From Cyanobacteria bacterium UBA11370 (lineage in GTDB: Bacteria > Cyanobacteriota > Cyanobacteriia > Cyanobacteriales > Coleofasciculaceae), in assembly GCA_003486645.1 (NCBI GenBank), contig DNGI01000343.1, positions 1 through 34,432 on the forward strand: a DNA stretch of 34,432 nucleotides, in the 5' to 3' direction. The translations under genes and the position numbers were made by a program. Each line of letters opens with the position of its first letter. Within the stretch, counting starts at the first letter, position 1. Positions 33,420 to 34,432 of the stretch are shown here, piece after piece. The notes beneath the pieces are model-generated. The model saw only the letters and a program-made list of their open reading frames with translations, had not been told where the DNA came from and ran no database searches.

Positions 33420-34289
33420 ATGTGTAATACACAAGCACCAAACCAAGAGTTCAGGGACTACTACTCAATCATGAACAGCGCAACTGTCGGAACATCTATT
33501 AGCCAAACCCCAATCTTAGGAATTCCCGTTCGGCGAACGACGTATGAAGAATGTACAGAATTGATTCTCCAAAAAGCCCGCATCCATCAATCGTTTACGG
33601 TGGCAGAAGTTAACGTACATAGCCTAATGTCGGGTTATCTCTCACCTAAAGGACATGGGTATTACCTCAATCACTTTAGTCTGGTTCTCCCTGATGGTCA
33701 ACCGATACGATGGGCACTCAATCTTTTTCGTAAATCCGGTGAAAAACGACTCATTGATCGCGTTCGTGGTCCAGAATTAATGTTACGTTTGTGTCAAAAA
33801 GCTGCTGATGAAGGGATTAGTATTTTTCTCTACGGTTCTACCCCATTAGTACTAGAAAAGTTACAGAATAATCTCACTAATAAATTTCCTAACTTGACCA
33901 TTGCTGGTGCCATTTCTCCTCCCTTCCGTCCTTTAACTCTGGCTGAAGATACGGCATATATCCAACAAATTCGTCAATCTGGGGCAGGGTTGGTTTTTGT
34001 TGCACTGGGTTGTCCAAGGCAGGAACAATGGGCATTCTTGCATCGCAATTCTCTAGATTGTCCTATGATTTGTGTAGGGGCTGCCTTCGATATGCACGCA
34101 GGCATAATTCCAGAAGCTCCCCTATTCTTGCAACGATTGGGTCTAGAATGGCTATATCGTTTTTGTCAGGAACCAACTCGCCTTTGGAAGCGTTATCTCC
34201 TCTTCAATCCTCTTTTTCTGATTCTGTTGGCTCTCCAGTTCATCAAAATACTTCCTCTGAGAAACTATAATCATGTGGTAAGCCTCTGA
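33420..34289 (+). CDS. WecG/TagA/CpsF family glycosyltransferase (GT26)
   Basis: 289 residues; ATG 33471 (residue 18, MNSATVGTSISQTPILGIPV) is a plausible alternative start because the conserved part begins there. Family motifs: TVAEVNVHSLMS, LVLPDGQPIRWA, DRVRGPELMLRLCQKA, IFLYGSTPLVLEKL, LVFVALGCPRQEQW, CVGAAFDMHAG and RLGLEWLYRFCQEPTRLWKR. These enzymes transfer N-acetylmannosaminyl-type sugars to lipid-linked intermediates in enterobacterial common antigen, teichoic acid or capsule pathways. The C-terminal hydrophobic LFNPLFLILLALQF suggests membrane association. Exact sugar unknown. The following ~140 bp to the window end shows nothing recognised. Confidence 0.93.
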   Translation: MCNTQAPNQEFRDYYSIMNSATVGTSISQTPILGIPVRRTTYEECTELILQKARIHQSFTVAEVNVHSLMSGYLSPKGHGYYLNHFSLVLPDGQPIRWALNLFRKSGEKRLIDRVRGPELMLRLCQKAADEGISIFLYGSTPLVLEKLQNNLTNKFPNLTIAGAISPPFRPLTLAEDTAYIQQIRQSGAGLVFVALGCPRQEQWAFLHRNSLDCPMICVGAAFDMHAGIIPEAPLFLQRLGLEWLYRFCQEPTRLWKRYLLFNPLFLILLALQFIKILPLRNYNHVVSL

Positions 34290-34432
34290 GTCTTAGACGA
34301 GGTGACAGAAAAAGCCGGGAGGGAGATAGAATTTAGCTCACCGCCAAGTGTATTGATGAATCTTCCTCTAGCTATAAAAGCCTATTTCCTATTTTGAGAA
34401 GTTAGGATATCTATAGCCAGTCTAAATGATTT

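Overview
The window looks like a chromosomal segment from a filamentous, repeat-rich cyanobacterium. HIP1 octamers (GCGATCGC) recur throughout, and the gene content is typical of that group: a gamma-tocopherol-methyltransferase-like enzyme, several Uma2 (DUF820) proteins, a LabA-like NYN protein, a Ser/Thr kinase fused to pentapeptide repeats, DUF4114/beta-helix secreted protein, IS200/IS605-type TnpB, and many small toxin-antitoxin (TA) genes. No rRNA, tRNA or CRISPR array was seen.

Layout. (1) 1-1190: 3' part of an IS200/IS605-type element whose tnpB is open from the window edge to its right-end hairpin, lying directly upstream of the tocopherol methyltransferase gene (1209-2057). (2) 2097-7511, minus strand: a two-RCK potassium-channel protein, a DUF4258 gene fragment, and uvrA carrying an unusual Ala/Ser/Thr-rich repeat insertion. 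(3) About 7512-15000: an accessory island. It holds a STAND NTPase/TPR gene split by one in-frame TGA, a DUF4160/DUF2442 pair, two toxin-antitoxin pairs with 4-bp overlaps, a DUF433 protein, a truncated retropepsin, a broken VapBC pair and several antitoxin fragments. The first ~48 codons of uvrA plus its leader are duplicated in direct orientation at 12662-12853, so about 5 kb of the island lies between two uvrA 5' ends. A third, shorter copy of the leader sits at 10958-11001.

(4) 15020-20297, minus strand: kinase-pentapeptide protein, leuA, LabA-like NYN protein, and a two-domain sulfurtransferase, with simple-repeat intergenic DNA. (5) 20532-23920, minus strand: two tandem near-identical Uma2 genes and a TpsB/FhaC-type outer-membrane transporter whose proline-rich linker contains expanded simple repeats. 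(6) About 24045-24420: a decayed, probably non-autonomous IS200/IS605 relic. (7) 24474-27034, minus strand: MBL-fold hydrolase, inorganic pyrophosphatase, and a small single-span membrane protein. (8) 27452-34289: another Uma2 gene, then a surface/exopolysaccharide-like group: sulfotransferase, family-4-type glycosyltransferase, a 911-residue secreted beta-helix/FnIII/DUF4114 protein, and a WecG/TagA/CpsF glycosyltransferase preceded by a long palindrome.

The housekeeping genes (uvrA, leuA, ppa, sulfurtransferase) are intact and apparently unrelated to each other. The island at 7.5-15 kb is where genes have been duplicated, deleted and fused. The most interesting signals are the interrupted STAND NTPase and the repeated uvrA 5' end that brackets it. 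The functions given are from motif reading only; no database search was possible.
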